A model generated the notes under the pieces. It was not told the origin of the DNA, did not search any database, and worked only from the letters and a program-made list of their open reading frames with translations. The position numbers and the translations under genes were made by a program. From Gibbula magus (lineage: Eukaryota; Mollusca; Gastropoda; Trochida; Trochidae), in NCBI GenBank assembly GCA_936450465.1, contig OW388300.1, forward strand, positions 52,455,551-52,519,550: a DNA stretch of 64,000 bases, written 5' to 3'. This document shows, piece by piece, positions 25,337 through 38,744 of this stretch (positions are counted from its first letter, which is position 1; each line of letters opens with the position of its first letter).

Positions 25337-26059
25337 TCACTCGGACTCCGTATCAGGTTCCTTGGAGCTGGCGGGAGATGCATTGGGTAGCGGAAAGTCG
25401 TCCATGTGAATGTCTTTGGCGAGTTTAATCTCTTTGGGGTCCTTTCCGTCAGTGACGTCCTTCATGAAGCCGATGTAAGTTATGGCCAGACGGAGGGTTT
25501 CTATGCGAGACAGGCGCTTCTCGTAGTTGAACGCTGGTAACCGCAGTCGCAGACTGTCAAACGCCTCGTTCAGGTTGAACATTCGTTTCCTTTCCCGAAC
25601 ATTGGCGGCTTTGCGCTGTGGTTGTGTCTGGATGCGCTTCCTCTTGGGTTTGCCGTTGGGTCCGAGCGAGATGGAAGCCTGTGAGGATGATGAGGATGAG
25701 GAGCAGCGTGAGGAGAAAGAGGGCAGGATGGACGAGGGGGAGTTCAGGCCCGCCGCGCTCACCTCCACAGACTGCGGGTGCCACACCGCCGCGTTCGGTT
25801 GGTACATCTCCGAGGACGGTGGCGCTGCATAGCTGTTGTACAGGTGTTGTAGGCCCGGATCAATCCGGTCGTGGATGTTGTAATACATGCGGCTGGGGTC
25901 CGTGTTCTGGTGCCAGTCCAGTTCGCTGTAGTAGCTCGAGTTGAGAGATGAGTCGGCTGAGGTTGAAGATGTAGAGGAGTAGGGCGACAGCTCCGTCGTC
26001 GTGTAGGGTACGGTATACATGGATCCCTCGTCCCCAAGTAAACGCCGTTCCGTTTCCAT
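25337..26059 (-). CDS. Fer3-like: Fer3-like bHLH transcription factor (PTFb family)
   Basis: A 240-residue single-exon protein. The first ATG is at 26059-26057; the open frame runs 14 codons further upstream but without an ATG. The N-terminal half is rich in Ser, Thr and Tyr (residues 20-50), with a Ser run at about 118-126. A basic stretch KPKRKR (137-142) may be a nuclear signal. The bHLH domain spans about 148-200: the basic region reads [12 protein letters not shown], then helix 1 [15 protein letters not shown], loop NYEKRLS, and helix 2 [24 protein letters not shown] plus [18 protein letters not shown] is diagnostic of Fer3/FERD3L (Nato3), as opposed to PTF1A, which has SINDAFE and KVDTL. 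The family binds E-boxes as heterodimers with E proteins and acts in neural and pancreas-type specification in other animals. The tail is acidic ([10 protein letters not shown]). GC content exceeds that of the surroundings, as expected for coding DNA. Confidence 0.93.
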   Translation of the reverse strand: METERRLLGDEGSMYTVPYTTTELSPYSSTSSTSADSSLNSSYYSELDWHQNTDPSRMYYNIHDRIDPGLQHLYNSYAAPPSSEMYQPNAAVWHPQSVEVSAAGLNSPSSILPSFSSRCSSSSSSSQASISLGPNGKPKRKRIQTQPQRKAANVRERKRMFNLNEAFDSLRLRLPAFNYEKRLSRIETLRLAITYIGFMKDVTDGKDPKEIKLAKDIHMDDFPLPNASPASSKEPDTESE

Positions 26060-26289
26060 AGTGACCTCTATAGGACGACGGAATTCCAAGTTGTTTTCCA
26101 AGTCAATCTGAGAGAAGTGGTACTGATCGCAGCGTTAGAGATGAAAGTTCATATGCTATGGTCACAGCTGCACAATACTGCACTAGGTAGGTTCACTATA
26201 AGCGAGTCCCAGAGACACTCTAACGGAACAGTGAACCTCTTGTTGGTTTACCTGAGCCAGGTATGTCCAATCTCCCGTTCATTCCGACA

Positions 26290-26295
26290 TTTATA
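26290..26295 (-). promoter_or_regulatory. TATA box of the bHLH gene
   Basis: The minus strand reads GGTATAAATG, about 230 bp upstream of the ATG. It predicts transcription starting near 26260 and a 5' UTR of about 200 nt. A CAG|GTAAAC donor at about 26250 and a CTTCTCTCAG acceptor at about 26111 would allow a small 5' UTR intron; this is untested. Confidence 0.6.
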
Positions 26296-26369
26296 CCCCC
26301 TACCGCTACAGGTAGCACATTTCACAAAAGTAATTGCATTGAAATTTAAATGCAACAGGCACGCGACTC

Positions 26370-26450
26370 TTGATTGGCTACGGGCCAGGTCGACCATCAG
26401 AAAGCAAGTCTTCCACGTGTGGGGGCGGAGTTAGGAGCAGACACGTGACC
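26370..26450 (-). promoter_or_regulatory. Proximal promoter: CCAAT box, GC box, two CACGTG E-boxes
   Basis: Plus-strand ATTGG at 26373 is CCAAT on the gene strand, about 80 bp upstream of the TATA box. CACGTG palindromes lie at 26414 and 26442 with GGGGGCGGAG between them. CAGCTG at about 26165 is a further E-box in the leader. E-boxes at a bHLH gene are compatible with auto- or cross-regulation, which is inference. Confidence 0.5.
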
Positions 26451-28757
<2,307 letters not shown>

Positions 28758-28804
28758 TTTCACACCCCTCTGTGCTACGACTATAAACTCTGACAAGTGA
28801 CAGT

Positions 28805-28852
28805 ATGGCGAGTGTCCTCTCAAGGCTGCAGTCCCGTCATTACGAGGATCAG
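28805..28852 (+). CDS. Candidate first exon of a split gene
   Basis: ATG followed by 16 codons (MASVLSRLQSRHYEDQ), ending at a CAG|GTAACA donor in phase 0. It lies just downstream of a (CT)n tract, with TATAAAC at about 28783. It chains in phase with 29700-29714 and 31018 onward. No family was recognised, so this rests on splice-site and phase agreement alone. Confidence 0.3.
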
Positions 28853-29399
28853 GTAACACATTTACCTGCTGCCCTCCCTCATCAACTCTAACCTGATACC
28901 CGGTCCTCTCTGACTGAACACAGGTGAACGCGCTACCTGACCACACTCTCATTCTCTCTTCTCCTCCAGTCCCTCCCTCCCTCTCCAATCTGACCGTCAT
29001 CTAAACGTCGTACCAACTAATTATACCTCTATTTTTTTCTCATTCAGTATTTATTGTTGACTATAACTGACTGTAAAGAAGCCAGCCCAGTCGACTGTCC
29101 CTCCATATCACGCAGTTGAAATGTGCATCTGCAAATGCAATGGTTCGAAGCATTGTCACATTTGGAAATTCATCAGAGTTTCAAGGTGGTTGAGCCGAGA
29201 AAGCTACATTTCAGCTCGTGCAGTGAAGAGTCGTAAAATCTCTGAGAGACCGATACCTCGGCTAGGGAAAATGATTTGTGCGCACACCCCACCCCACCCC
29301 CCTTTTCATGTGAAATTTATTAAAATGATCATTAAAACCACGCCTAAAATAATGGTGCACCAGCTGTATCCGTCCCTGGGACGCAACAACCGGATGAAA

Positions 29400-29578
29400 G
29401 AAAGGATTCCTTCGAATGTTTTAACCCCTGCAAGAGTTGAACACGCACAGCGCTGACTAGTAGGCCTATTGGATGAGATAGTGGGCGATGGAGGGGTTTT
29501 AACCTCTGCATTAGTTGAACACGCACAGCGCTGACTACTAGGCCTTTATTGAATGCGATAGTTGCAAGGGAGGGGTTA
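29400..29578. repeat. Tandem duplication, about 80-bp unit
   Basis: Two diverged copies contain GAGTTGAACACGCACAGCGC or TAGTTGAACACGCACAGCGC, then TGACTA and TAGGCC. It lies within the presumed first intron of the candidate split gene. Confidence 0.8.
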
Positions 29579-29699
29579 ACTCCAACTGTAGTTTCGGACA
29601 CCATGAGAGTAGGGTTTGGCATGTGGGCGACTTGTCAGATGGTGCAGTGTAATCTACAATGATATAATTTATAAGCGTCTCTCGTGATATCATTTCCAG

Positions 29700-29714
29700 G
29701 AGGAAACGGAGCAG
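29700..29714 (+). CDS. Candidate 15-nt microexon
   Basis: CATTTCCAG acceptor, five codons (EETEQ), then a consensus GTACGT donor. It is phase 0 on both sides, matching the candidate exons at 28805-28852 and 31018. Microexons of 3-27 nt are known in animals, but a 15-nt match is easily chance. Confidence 0.25.
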
Positions 29715-31017
29715 GTACGTCCTGTTCTCAATGGAAACCTCTTGGTAAGAACATCAGTCGTCCAAAGGTCATCATGTTCAGTAGTCACAATGACGGCTAT
29801 TCAGGAAATACCCCAAATGTCGGACTCGAGGTATTTTCAGGCAAATTAAAGGTAGTTTAGTAAATTCTTTTTACTGGCCGAACTGGTCAAAGTATGGGGT
29901 AGGTTTGGTTATAAATAAAGTAAACATGTACTACAAGAAAGGTTTATGTGGTTTGATGACAACATGAGAACAGCGCCAGATAACTAGCAAAACAATAACA
30001 CATGAAAACAATGTGACTTTATCTTGAACATCAGACAACTGGATATAGTCGGTTTACTCTTCGTCTTCAATGTGATATCTGCCTGCCCGTCTGTCTGTCT
30101 GTCTATCTGTTCAAGAAAATACTGATTCCGGTATGGGTTACCTGTAACGCCAAGAGCAATGAATGTGATCTAATTGCCATGTCGCGTTGTCATTTAATAA
30201 ACATAACAGGTATACCTTTCTTTTCATACTAGTCTTATGTAAGTATGGGGTGCGATCGGCCGCGGCAAAAGTTGTCCCATTCAGCCGAACGAACCTACCA
30301 AATAAGGCCATTGATTCGACCGGAAATAGTATTAATTGAACACCAATCATCACATTGATAGAAACAGTAAGTTCAACTCTTGCCGGTCTCCATAACAGGC
30401 TGATTTAAGCCTTACAGTATTTTCTTAAGGTTCCCGTGCTAGGAAATCGGAGTCCACTATGCATTTTAGCATCTTAGCACTGAAAAGCGGGGAAAATACT
30501 GCAATGCCAGTAATGGAGACTGACTAGAGTTATGCATTAGCGTATATATATATAGTTGTAAGTTCAATGTAATTCAAAATGTAGTTAGTTCTTAGACACG
30601 ACGTTCAATCAACCGACAGGCCTTATGAAACTTGGGGGATACCAACTACCACTCAACACCCACACATTTGGTTATTTCTGATCTACGTTTACGATTTTCA
30701 TTGGGACGTCCTCACAACTTTTCGACGTCTGCTATTCTGATCACATGCCAGTCTCATGAGATAAGATAACTATTGTAGTTTTTTTAAGACAGATATTCAA
30801 TTTATTATATGATGTAATCCTTGTAATATGTTTTAGGAATTCAAATCGGGTCGTTTTGGTATATTGTTTAGCAGTCGCTAGGGCAGTAACAGTGCGACAT
30901 CAGACTTTAACGTCACCCTCTTGAACTTTTACCTTTGAGTATAGATACCATGTTATTATCCTCTATCAAGTGAACAAAACGAGCATTCACGACTTCGCTA
31001 CACCTTCACCACTGCAG

Positions 31018-31111
31018 GTGTACACAGCGGATAGCTCCCAGTTTTTTTACCAGCAACCACAGAATGGAGGGAGTTTAATTCAACTTGGAGCGACTGATCA
31101 CGCCATGCAAC
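31018..31111 (+). CDS. Candidate third exon, Gln/Ser-rich
   Basis: After a CTTCACCACTGCAG acceptor the phase-0 frame begins VYTADSSQFFYQQPQNGG and continues SLIQLGATDHAMQ. This resembles the low-complexity activation regions of some transcription factors. The frame stays open to 31167. A weak donor (CAAC|GTGTCT) at 31112 is used as the end here. No DNA-binding domain follows within reach, so identity is unknown. Confidence 0.3.
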
Positions 31112-31362
31112 GTGTCTCGCCGATTTTTCTCAGTTTCAATCTTTGTACATTTACAATTCCACAATAATTACACACCTGCCTCTCAATCAGTTTTAAAGGT
31201 AGATATATGAAAGCCGTTTCGAGCATCGGTTGCGCTGCACTGTGCCGACCAGGAACTGTTAGCCTGCTTTCTGTCGCCGTAATGAGGCGTGCAGGACTCG
31301 CCGTGCTCTGCGCTCTCATCCACCGACACCAGTCGAACTAATGGACAGGCGCATTCTTCATT

Positions 31363-31512
31363 CTAACCGCTTACAACAAAGGCAGAGCGTAGACCACCAC
31401 TGTTAATCTTTTTGGCAACATGTAACTGCTTTGCTTCGTCGTTCCACTGGCTTCTGTCGGACATGAACAGGTTCGCTGAACCATAGGCACTGACGTCGAC
31501 ACGACCGCTTTC
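31363..31512 (-). CDS. Candidate terminal or internal exon, unknown protein
   Basis: On the minus strand a TTGTTCTTTAG acceptor is followed by 49 open codons. They begin ESGRVDVSAYGSANLFMSDR and continue WNDEAKQLHVAKKINSGG. The frame closes at TAG 31365-31363; alternatively a GTT|GTAAGC donor lies at about 31374. After the TAG the same frame stays open for another 60 codons with protein-like composition (to about 31183), which would suit a pseudogene. No homology recognised. Confidence 0.25.
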   Translation of the reverse strand, partial: ESGRVDVSAYGSANLFMSDRSQWNDEAKQLHVAKKINSGGLRSAFVVSG

Positions 31513-32414
31513 CTAAAGAACAAATATAACGTCAGTTAATTCTCGCCACGAGACGAACAGCGCAACAAAACATATGTTAAATACAAAGGGAAAATGGTGT
31601 TCATTATTAATTTAGATTTTAGAGTAAGATTGTCAAAATCATATCAACTTTATGTTAAAACCATTACCCATACAACGGGTGCCGTGAACACTACGTTACT
31701 TGCACGTGCAATGGCAAATCTCGCAGTTTCTTGCTGAGCTTTAACTGCTTTTGTACAACAATTACTTAAGACCGACGCGTGTTGACGTATTCGGACTTTC
31801 AGCACAACTTATCGTCTTTCAGTCGCAGTTTTATATCATTTCACAAAACAAAAGCGCCCTGTTTCGTAGGGAGGAAAGAACGTGGTTCGGGGGCTCATTA
31901 CGCCTGTACAGACAGTACATGTGCTGTAGCCTGGCCTAGAGTCACCGTATCATGTTACTTCCATTCGATTGTACAGTGGGCTCGCTTACCACGTTGTTAG
32001 TTTGAGTGACAATCGTCGAATAAATTCTCGACGAATATTTGATGCGGATGTACATCTAGTGTTACGCGACTGGCTGAGCCGTTAGAAGGAAGCATACATA
32101 TGTTCCAGGAACTATAGACACAATAAAAACTTCACCAGACGCTAGTTTCCGGGTTGACAGACAGACAAATGGCCTCAAATGATAAAAAATATATTTACAA
32201 CATTAAACCGAGCCACTCCAATTTGGAGCTATGGGAGACGAAATATATTAAAATTACAAAAAAACAATTAATACCATAAAAAGAATATCATACACAGATA
32301 GAACTTCAAAAATTCTTAAAAGTAGAAAATAATCAGTATGTAAATTAAAAATTGCTTTGCAGGTTTTGGCGCTTACAAGTACATGTACAACATTTGCTAA
32401 CCAGGAAAACTCGT
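31513..32414. other. Intergenic DNA, no gene seen
   Basis: AT-rich and noncoding. Short open frames at 31751-32000 have no family resemblance. Confidence 0.4.
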
Positions 32415-32690
32415 AATTTTAAAGGGACAGTAGCACGTTTTTTTTAGCTCAAATAAGTCGACGAAATGATTTGAAAATAATGTCCCTTCTCTTTTTGGAA
32501 AATCGTTATTTTTTAATTCGCAATAATAAAATGTGTTCACATTAAAATGTCCGCCATGCATGTTTTGCTTTATACAAAACATCGTTATTACCACTACGGA
32601 TAATTGGATTGTGTAATAAGATGTTTTACCCTTTTCTATCATTATATATCGGAAATTTTACAAAATAAAATTTGCAAAAGCGAGCTTCAG
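32415..32690. mobile_element. MITE family 1, degraded copy, opposite orientation
   Basis: The left end AAAGGGACAGTAGCACGTTT matches the 22797-23160 terminus with two changes. The interior words (CGACGAAATGATTTGAAAAT, GTAATAAGATGTTTTAC) match the reverse complement of that copy. The far terminus is eroded and about 80 bp of the interior is missing. Confidence 0.75.
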
Positions 32691-33411
32691 TCCATTTAAT
32701 GTGATAATATTTTTACTATAAGCAGGTCAGACGTCATTGCATTTACTTAAAAGTTCATTACGAGCATCGTGATAAACTTGACATTTAGTTTTACACAAAT
32801 CTCCTCACATACGTTAAACGAACGCTGGAAATCTCCTGGCGTTAGTCGTAATTGCTAATAAAGTTTTAAAATTTTACAGAACCTCACATAGACTGTCTGT
32901 GATTCTTTGGGGTTTATAAAGGATCTTGCTGGTAGAATGTTGTCAATTTTTCGATGTTACCTTAGCATAATGCAATAAACTGCTAACTGGACATTTTGTA
33001 AACCAGTAGTAACGGTGTGCTGTGATGATTTTTCTTACCAGTTTTTCTGTACATGTGCATATATACAGCAGTCGAATAAGTTCAATATATGGCGTGTACC
33101 ACCAGTAGTCAAGCTTTTAATCAAACGTTTGTGGAAAGCAAGTTTCAAAGTGCTGCGCTTGTGTTAGAGGTATTTTTGTTGATGATGAAATCATTCTCAT
33201 CGAATCATTAACCCTAATTGAAAAATGACAAAGCTGAATACAGATTGAGGTGATTTCCTCTTTCACTGTAAAACGATTATTGTTATAACTCAAAAATAAA
33301 GATTTCCTCTTTCACTGTAAAACTCAAATATAACCAGAAGTAACGAATTACTTCAAGAGCGCCATACATTTTTTTCCAATTTTTCCGTCACACAAAGCGC
33401 ACATTCTCATA

Positions 33412-33505
33412 ACCCTTAAAGAAAGGGGTCTAGCACTGATCCCTGGGGAACGCCTGTTGTAACCCTGGACAACTTGGACAAGGATACGTTTGGATAGCTG
33501 ACATA
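33412..33505 (-). pseudogene. LINE reverse transcriptase fragment
   Basis: The minus strand reads SRVTTGVPQGSVLDPF, the motif B region of a non-LTR reverse transcriptase (usual form SGVPQGSVLGP). About 30 codons are recognisable, and no other motif was found around it. Confidence 0.7.
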
Positions 33506-34611
33506 CTAACAAACACATTTAGAAGCTCTCTACAGCTGCTAAATTACATTTTAAATATCTATATCTAGTTTTATCACGGTCCATTGGGCTTCGTCTCTGC
33601 TTGAAACTAAAATATACCCATATTGCATAGATGCGTTATTTACACATGAGAGTTGCAGTGTGAGACCAGGACGATTTCACAATAGGTTTTCACTCCTTTC
33701 AGTTCCTCGCGCTTCTCAGCATCGCGGTTTGATGGACAGAGTGTTATCTTTGTTCAGTGTGCACGTGCTGCTGGAAATAGGGCATCAGGACAATCTGCAC
33801 GTGTGCTAATGTGAGATGTCAGAAGTCAAGCCTGCCAGCACCTCTGTGGGGATTACACACACGTTTACAAGCACACGGTCACACAGCCGGACAGACACAC
33901 AAGTCATACATGCGATCTAGCCGCACACCTAAACATCAGTAACTAACCAGTTTGCTGTCCTGGGATATTGTCTTTCTCTAAAAGCGGATACGCGACAGAA
34001 AATATTAGCATTAGGTACAATAGATCTGATCACCTAAATCTCTTAAGATGAAAACAAGACGGTTGACATGCATTATTCGCCATTTCGCGTCCACCATAAT
34101 ACCTCTTTAAGACAGATTAACTGCGCGCTGGCCCGAACCTTGTGTGGCGCCATTGCTGGCCGGCTTGATGTCCGGCACGTGTCCGAGTTTTTGAGCGGTC
34201 AAGTGGTATTGTTGAAGCGTGACCAGGTCACGGAGAGTCCTCACCCTCTCTCTGATCTTCATCTCCCTCCCTCCGTCTCCCTCCAAAAAACACCCGCCTT
34301 CCAAACACCGCTTTGTGCTCACATCATCCACCTCAGAGGTCACATACAAACTTTATGTGTTTGACGCAAGCCCCGCGACTCACATCTGTTGATCTTCAAA
34401 GTTTAGTCGATACATTCTTCACAAAAGCATTAGTTTTATGGGATATATTTGCCACAAATCAATAACGATATTTGCTCTACCATTTAGGGTTACTGGTATA
34501 CTTGAAGTCAGGTCAGACTGTGAAGCAATTTCCGCCTTGTAATGAATGCATATGTTTTTTTCGTTTTTATTAGACATGTAAGTTCAGATTAATCGAATGA
34601 ACAGTGCTGAT
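33506..34611. other. Intergenic DNA, no gene seen
   Basis: No supported gene. The GC-richer stretch 34120-34350 is open on both strands without recognisable motifs. Confidence 0.4.
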
Positions 34612-34945
34612 GCAAGACCGGTGGATGTTGGACACGATGTCGTCTCTAATACACCCCCCTGCAGGACGGGTAGATGTTGAAAACGGCGCTGTCTCTAATA
34701 CACCCCCCTGCAGGACGGGTAGATGTTGGACACGGTGCTGTCTCTAATACATCCCCTGCAGGACGGGTAGATGTTGAAAACGGTGCTGTCTCTAATACAC
34801 CCTCCCCTGCAGGACGGGTAGATGTTGAAAACGATGTCTTCTCTAATACACCCCCTTCAGGACGGGTAGATGTTGGACACGGTGCTACCTCTAATACACC
34901 CCCCCTGCAGGACGGGTAGATGTTGGACACGGTGCTGTTCATTGC
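34612..34945. repeat. Minisatellite, 49-bp unit
   Basis: Seven units of CCTGCAGGACGGGTAGATGT then TGGACACGGTGCTGTCTCTA and ATACACCCC, 48-50 bp apart. Each carries a PstI/SbfI-like CCTGCAGG core. Confidence 0.95.
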
Positions 34946-36444
34946 AACAACGCGAGAATTCAGGACATGGTATTTGGTAAATTTCAAAGGACACAATTTT
35001 TTAAGGAAGAACATAATTTTGCACGTGAGCTTTATTCCTTTATATTCATACAGATTATATATTATAATAAAACATATGTATTAACCCTTAATATACTGAT
35101 GTCCAAGGAAAAGTTGACAATCACAAAAAAATGTTTTATGGAAAATGAAACACAGGAGCAGCAACAAACACAGCAGCAAAAAGCACTCACAAAAATGCCA
35201 AGATTATTAGAGCAGAGTGAACTCCTCCCCTAACATGCATTGACGCCCAAGGAGGACATACTTGATATTAACCCTAGCCGGAGAAACCGTCATAATGTTG
35301 CGTGAAAGATGAATGGTGAATTTGTTGTCCAAGCCTCTGAAAACCCCATCAAACCCCATCTGACTTTGTCTAATAACCGTACCGATTTGTTACGATGTAT
35401 TTTTATGAAATTAATAATATTTGAACAAAAATTATTCTTTTTTTTTTAAATATGCAGTTCTTTTATCCTGAATGTCTGCGTTCTTCTTAAGGGTTATTTG
35501 GAAGACATTGTCAACTTTCTTTTGGACAGCAGCAGTTTACCTTTTCGTCATGTTTAATCCTAATTCATAGCTTTAACATATAAGTGTGGCAGTGTATAGA
35601 CATCGCTTATAAAATTCATATTGATGGTACAGACGCGACAAATTACTGTAAAATTTGAGTTTAAGGAGCATCGTAAAGGTCTTATATGGAGGAGGTCTGA
35701 TTGAGGACGACTGCTAGGGACATATCGAGAGCAGCATGTCCACTCCCAACCAAACAGGACCCATCTCTCGAGTATCAACCCTCAGCGGGGGCGTCTCACT
35801 CCAATCTACTGTCTCCGTCGGGACACCACTTGCCGGATGTCGGATTAAATTAACTACGAGCAACCCCGCACTGAGTTCACATTCATCACCTCTTGTGTCG
35901 ACCTTTTCTGTGTTTTATGTCGTTTTCAAGAAAATATATAACGCTGGAGCAAGGGTTCAAACAGATTTAATCAATCAGCATATACATCCGGGGAAAACTT
36001 CAATTTCACCAGATTGTTTATCAGAAAAACCTGTCTGATAAGAAAAGACAATGTGTTTGAAAAAATGTGGTATGAAGTGATAAAACAATTATCTAGCAGT
36101 TTAAACAATTAAACTTTCATTAAACTGATGTTTCACTGTCTCACAGTTTTGATATTTGCTTTCAAATATGTTTTTTTGTGGTCTGAGGACAACGTTGGGG
36201 ATTCGTTTATATGATATGAGACTCAATATTGGTTGTTGTAATGTGATTATATAATTTTTTTAAGTGAACAGGTCACATTTATCAGACTGACTTTTTTAAA
36301 AAATCACCAGTTAAAGCCGTATGAACCTTCAAACACACAACATAGTGTAAATGTCAAAGTAAATCAAATTTGCCTCATGAAAAACTCCGATCTGTTTCAG
36401 TTGTATTGATGAAATAATATAATAAAACAGGTTTGGTGCGATAC
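34946..36444. other. Intergenic DNA, no gene seen
   Basis: AT-rich. A 100-codon open frame at 35736-36038 (plus) is Ser/Thr-rich in its first half but has no clear splice sites or family match. Confidence 0.4.
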
Positions 36445-36450
36445 TTTATT
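36445..36450 (-). terminator. Poly(A) signal for the 36.6-kb exon
   Basis: AATAAAGT on the minus strand, about 165 bp beyond the stop codon of the candidate terminal exon. This is a normal short 3' UTR distance. Confidence 0.45.
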
Positions 36451-36612
36451 CATCATAACATTTGTTTACAGAATATACGAACTATATATACATACACTTT
36501 ACAACAGTGAACAACATAACCTATTATCTTCTGTAATATAACTTGAAAACTTATATAAACGATTGGCATTTTCATTTTGCATTACAGTAGCTAGAGATTT
36601 TATATTTTATAT

Positions 36613-36834
36613 TTAAAATTTAAAATTTTCTATCTCGACCTCGCTGTCTTGTAACCCTTGTTTATGAATATAACGTATTTTGTCAGTCAACTCCGATAGG
36701 ACATCGTGTAAGCGGTCATATACGTAATGTATTGTACACATGAAGAATGTCGACTTGTGTGTATCAAACCCATGATCAGATACATACACCGTCCCAGGAC
36801 CTACTGGTCCCAGCTCGTCACTGGTTACATCACA
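36613..36834 (-). CDS. Hidden terminal exon of an unidentified minus-strand gene
   Basis: Reading the minus strand from an acceptor (GATTGTGATTAG|TGT at 36835) gives 73 open codons ending in TAA at 36615-36613. The only Met lies mid-way, so a search for ATG-initiated frames would miss it. The sequence is strikingly protein-like. It starts CDVTSDELGPVGPGTVYVSD, continues HGFDTHKSTFFMCTIHYVYD and RLHDVLSELTDKIRYIHKQG, and has an acidic end (SEVEIENFKF). Helical segments with mixed charged and hydrophobic residues are apparent. A poly(A) signal follows at 36450-36445. The family was not recognised and upstream exons (above 36840) were not found. The acceptor lacks a strong pyrimidine tract. I regard a real last exon as more likely than chance for the reading frame, but unproven. 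Confidence 0.42.
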   Translation of the reverse strand, partial: CDVTSDELGPVGPGTVYVSDHGFDTHKSTFFMCTIHYVYDRLHDVLSELTDKIRYIHKQGLQDSEVEIENFKF

Positions 36835-36899
36835 CTAATCACAATCATGTAAAGATCCGAGTCGCGTGTGACCATCCACTGGAACATTTTTATTGTCAA

Positions 36900-37310
36900 C
36901 AAAAAAAATGAAATCAGCTGTCGACAAGTAATAAGTTTAGAATGACGTCATTTGGCTTTGATGTTGTGAGAAATGCGCGGCCCCGAGAGCTAGGCGTGAA
37001 GCGGGGCGTTGCTTTCCGTCGTTATCTCTTGTGTACTAATCACCTTACACACTTAGGGGCTAACCCATTGTTGACGGACAATATGTTTCTGTTAGCCAAC
37101 AATGCTCCTCCTCGCAGGCAATCATGTTTAACAAATCCCTGGGGGCATCCACTCGTTAACGTTTTGTTGACGGCTTTTCAAAAGAGAACATTATGATGTT
37201 CACACTGTCTTTTTTGTATCATCTTCGTTTGATACGCAATAGTTTCTTTTCTGCAGCTCGTCAATTGTACGTTAATTGACACAGTGGTATTAATTGAAAG
37301 CCTGTAATTG
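36900..37310. promoter_or_regulatory. Candidate cis-regulatory block rich in Sox and homeodomain sites
   Basis: Unique, non-repetitive sequence. It carries CCATTGTTGACGGACAAT (two facing Sox-type sites, 37064-37082), CCAACAATGC (37097), a second TTGTTGACGG (about 37161), GTTAATTGAC and TTAATTGAAAG (about 37270-37300). CATTGTTG and CAACAATG are inverted relative to each other. Such clustering suits an enhancer but is only suggestive. Confidence 0.3.
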
Positions 37311-38419
37311 TCGCTTAACGTGTTTTATGAAGAAACGTGTGTGACCGTGATCTTTACCGCTTATCTCACCTACCTGTGTGTACCTCTACCTGTGTGTACC
37401 TCTATCTGTTCGTACCTCTACCTGGTTGGGGGTGGATCTGACCTCCTCTTAAGTGCAAATTTAATTGCAAGACACGAGTCCTCAGAAAATGAAATCCCTC
37501 CTCCTGGGGACGAGAAAATAGGAAACAAATTGTCTGCGGTTTTTTTTCCAATTGTCCATATGTCATAAATCCTTTAGTACAAAAGACACCCGGTTATATT
37601 TTGTGCTCGGGAGACATCAAGCACATTGGCACAGCAGAGCTAAACGTAATTGTGTTGTCATGGAAACACGAGGTATATTATGCTTGAAATAATTTTGCAG
37701 CAAGCGTTTCCTCTCTGAATCGTGATCTGTAAATGAACCACTCAAGAATGAACACCTTTTACTTCCAGAATTATGACCTAGCAACCTGGAACTGATTTCA
37801 ACAGGTTGCGGTGAAGATGATCAAAGAGGAACATTTTAAGTAAAATCACTGAAATCACTGAAAGGAAACTGGCAGCGCTACAAACCTTGGTTTATGTTAT
37901 GTAAAGCGACATCAATGAATATGATGTTGCGGTGTACCCTGAGCAAGAAACTTTATTCAACCCATTACTGTGCCTGAGGTCGCCCTTCAGTACAATGTAC
38001 CTGGTGGAGTGTGTGTTGTCGGTGTGGATATAAGCGTGATTAAAGTATTCTCATTATCGTTTTTATAAAATCATCTCTTACAGTGATCTGTGATCTATAC
38101 AAACATTTTTATTTTTATAAAACCAACTAGTTTTAGAGATATGACACACTAATATAAATCAAGTCGAAATGAAACGGTCAAACGTGAAGCCATTGAAATT
38201 CAAAATATAATAAAATAAAAGCACTACCACTGCGTCCAATGTAAATATGTATGTGTAAACACAGTTTCATCAATACATGCCTTTTAGGATATATGTATAC
38301 CGAATTATTATTTATTCTAGATACAAGAATTGCTGTCACTAATTGTAGTGTTGTATTGTAAATTGTATATTATCTTAGTTGTGTTAGAATAGTTTCCACG
38401 CTAGCATAGCAAGTTCTTC
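37311..38419. other. Intergenic DNA, no gene seen
   Basis: It contains a 15-bp repeat CCTACCTGTGTGTACCTCTA-like at 37370-37420 and otherwise unique AT-rich sequence. Confidence 0.4.
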
Positions 38420-38680
38420 ATGGAGGTCTGCGCTGTGAGTGTAATGAAGCGAGCTGACGTCACTACCATTGTTGTAGAGGTAACGGGAGGGTAAGCATCA
38501 CCTGTTGCGGAGGGAAGACCTACCTACACACAGGTGACGCCACCAGGTCTTATGTAAGTAGCCCCAGGCAGGAGCAGTGGGCGGATAGAGAGATAGGCGG
38601 ATAGAGAGATAGGCGGATAGAGAGAAGAATACACCATACACCTTTGATGTGATTTATCTACACGTGTGTCTCCAGGACAT
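38420..38680. promoter_or_regulatory. CRE/E-box-rich block with 16-bp repeat
   Basis: GC-richer than its flanks. It has a palindromic TGACGTCA (about 38455), CATTGTTG, CACCTG and CAGGTG E-boxes and CCAGGTC, then three copies of GGCGGATAGAGAGATA (38580-38626). It could be a promoter or enhancer, but no transcript start or coding frame follows. Confidence 0.25.
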
Positions 38681-38744
38681 GTCCACGTACAAGAAAATTG
38701 ATTTTATTAATGAATACGAAGATGGATGTAGGTGTGTCTAAAAT

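Noticed and set aside
25527..26037. Open frames overlapping the bHLH gene on both strands
   Set aside because: They are shadows of the GC-rich coding sequence in other frames; only the bHLH frame encodes a recognisable domain.
26060..26101. Upstream extension of the bHLH frame (14 codons)
   Set aside because: It would start at TTG. The first ATG is at 26059, and eukaryotic initiation at TTG is improbable.
35736..36038. 100-codon Ser/Thr-rich plus-strand frame
   Set aside because: The second half looks random, splice sites are weak and no motif is recognised. It was not supported enough to list as an exon.
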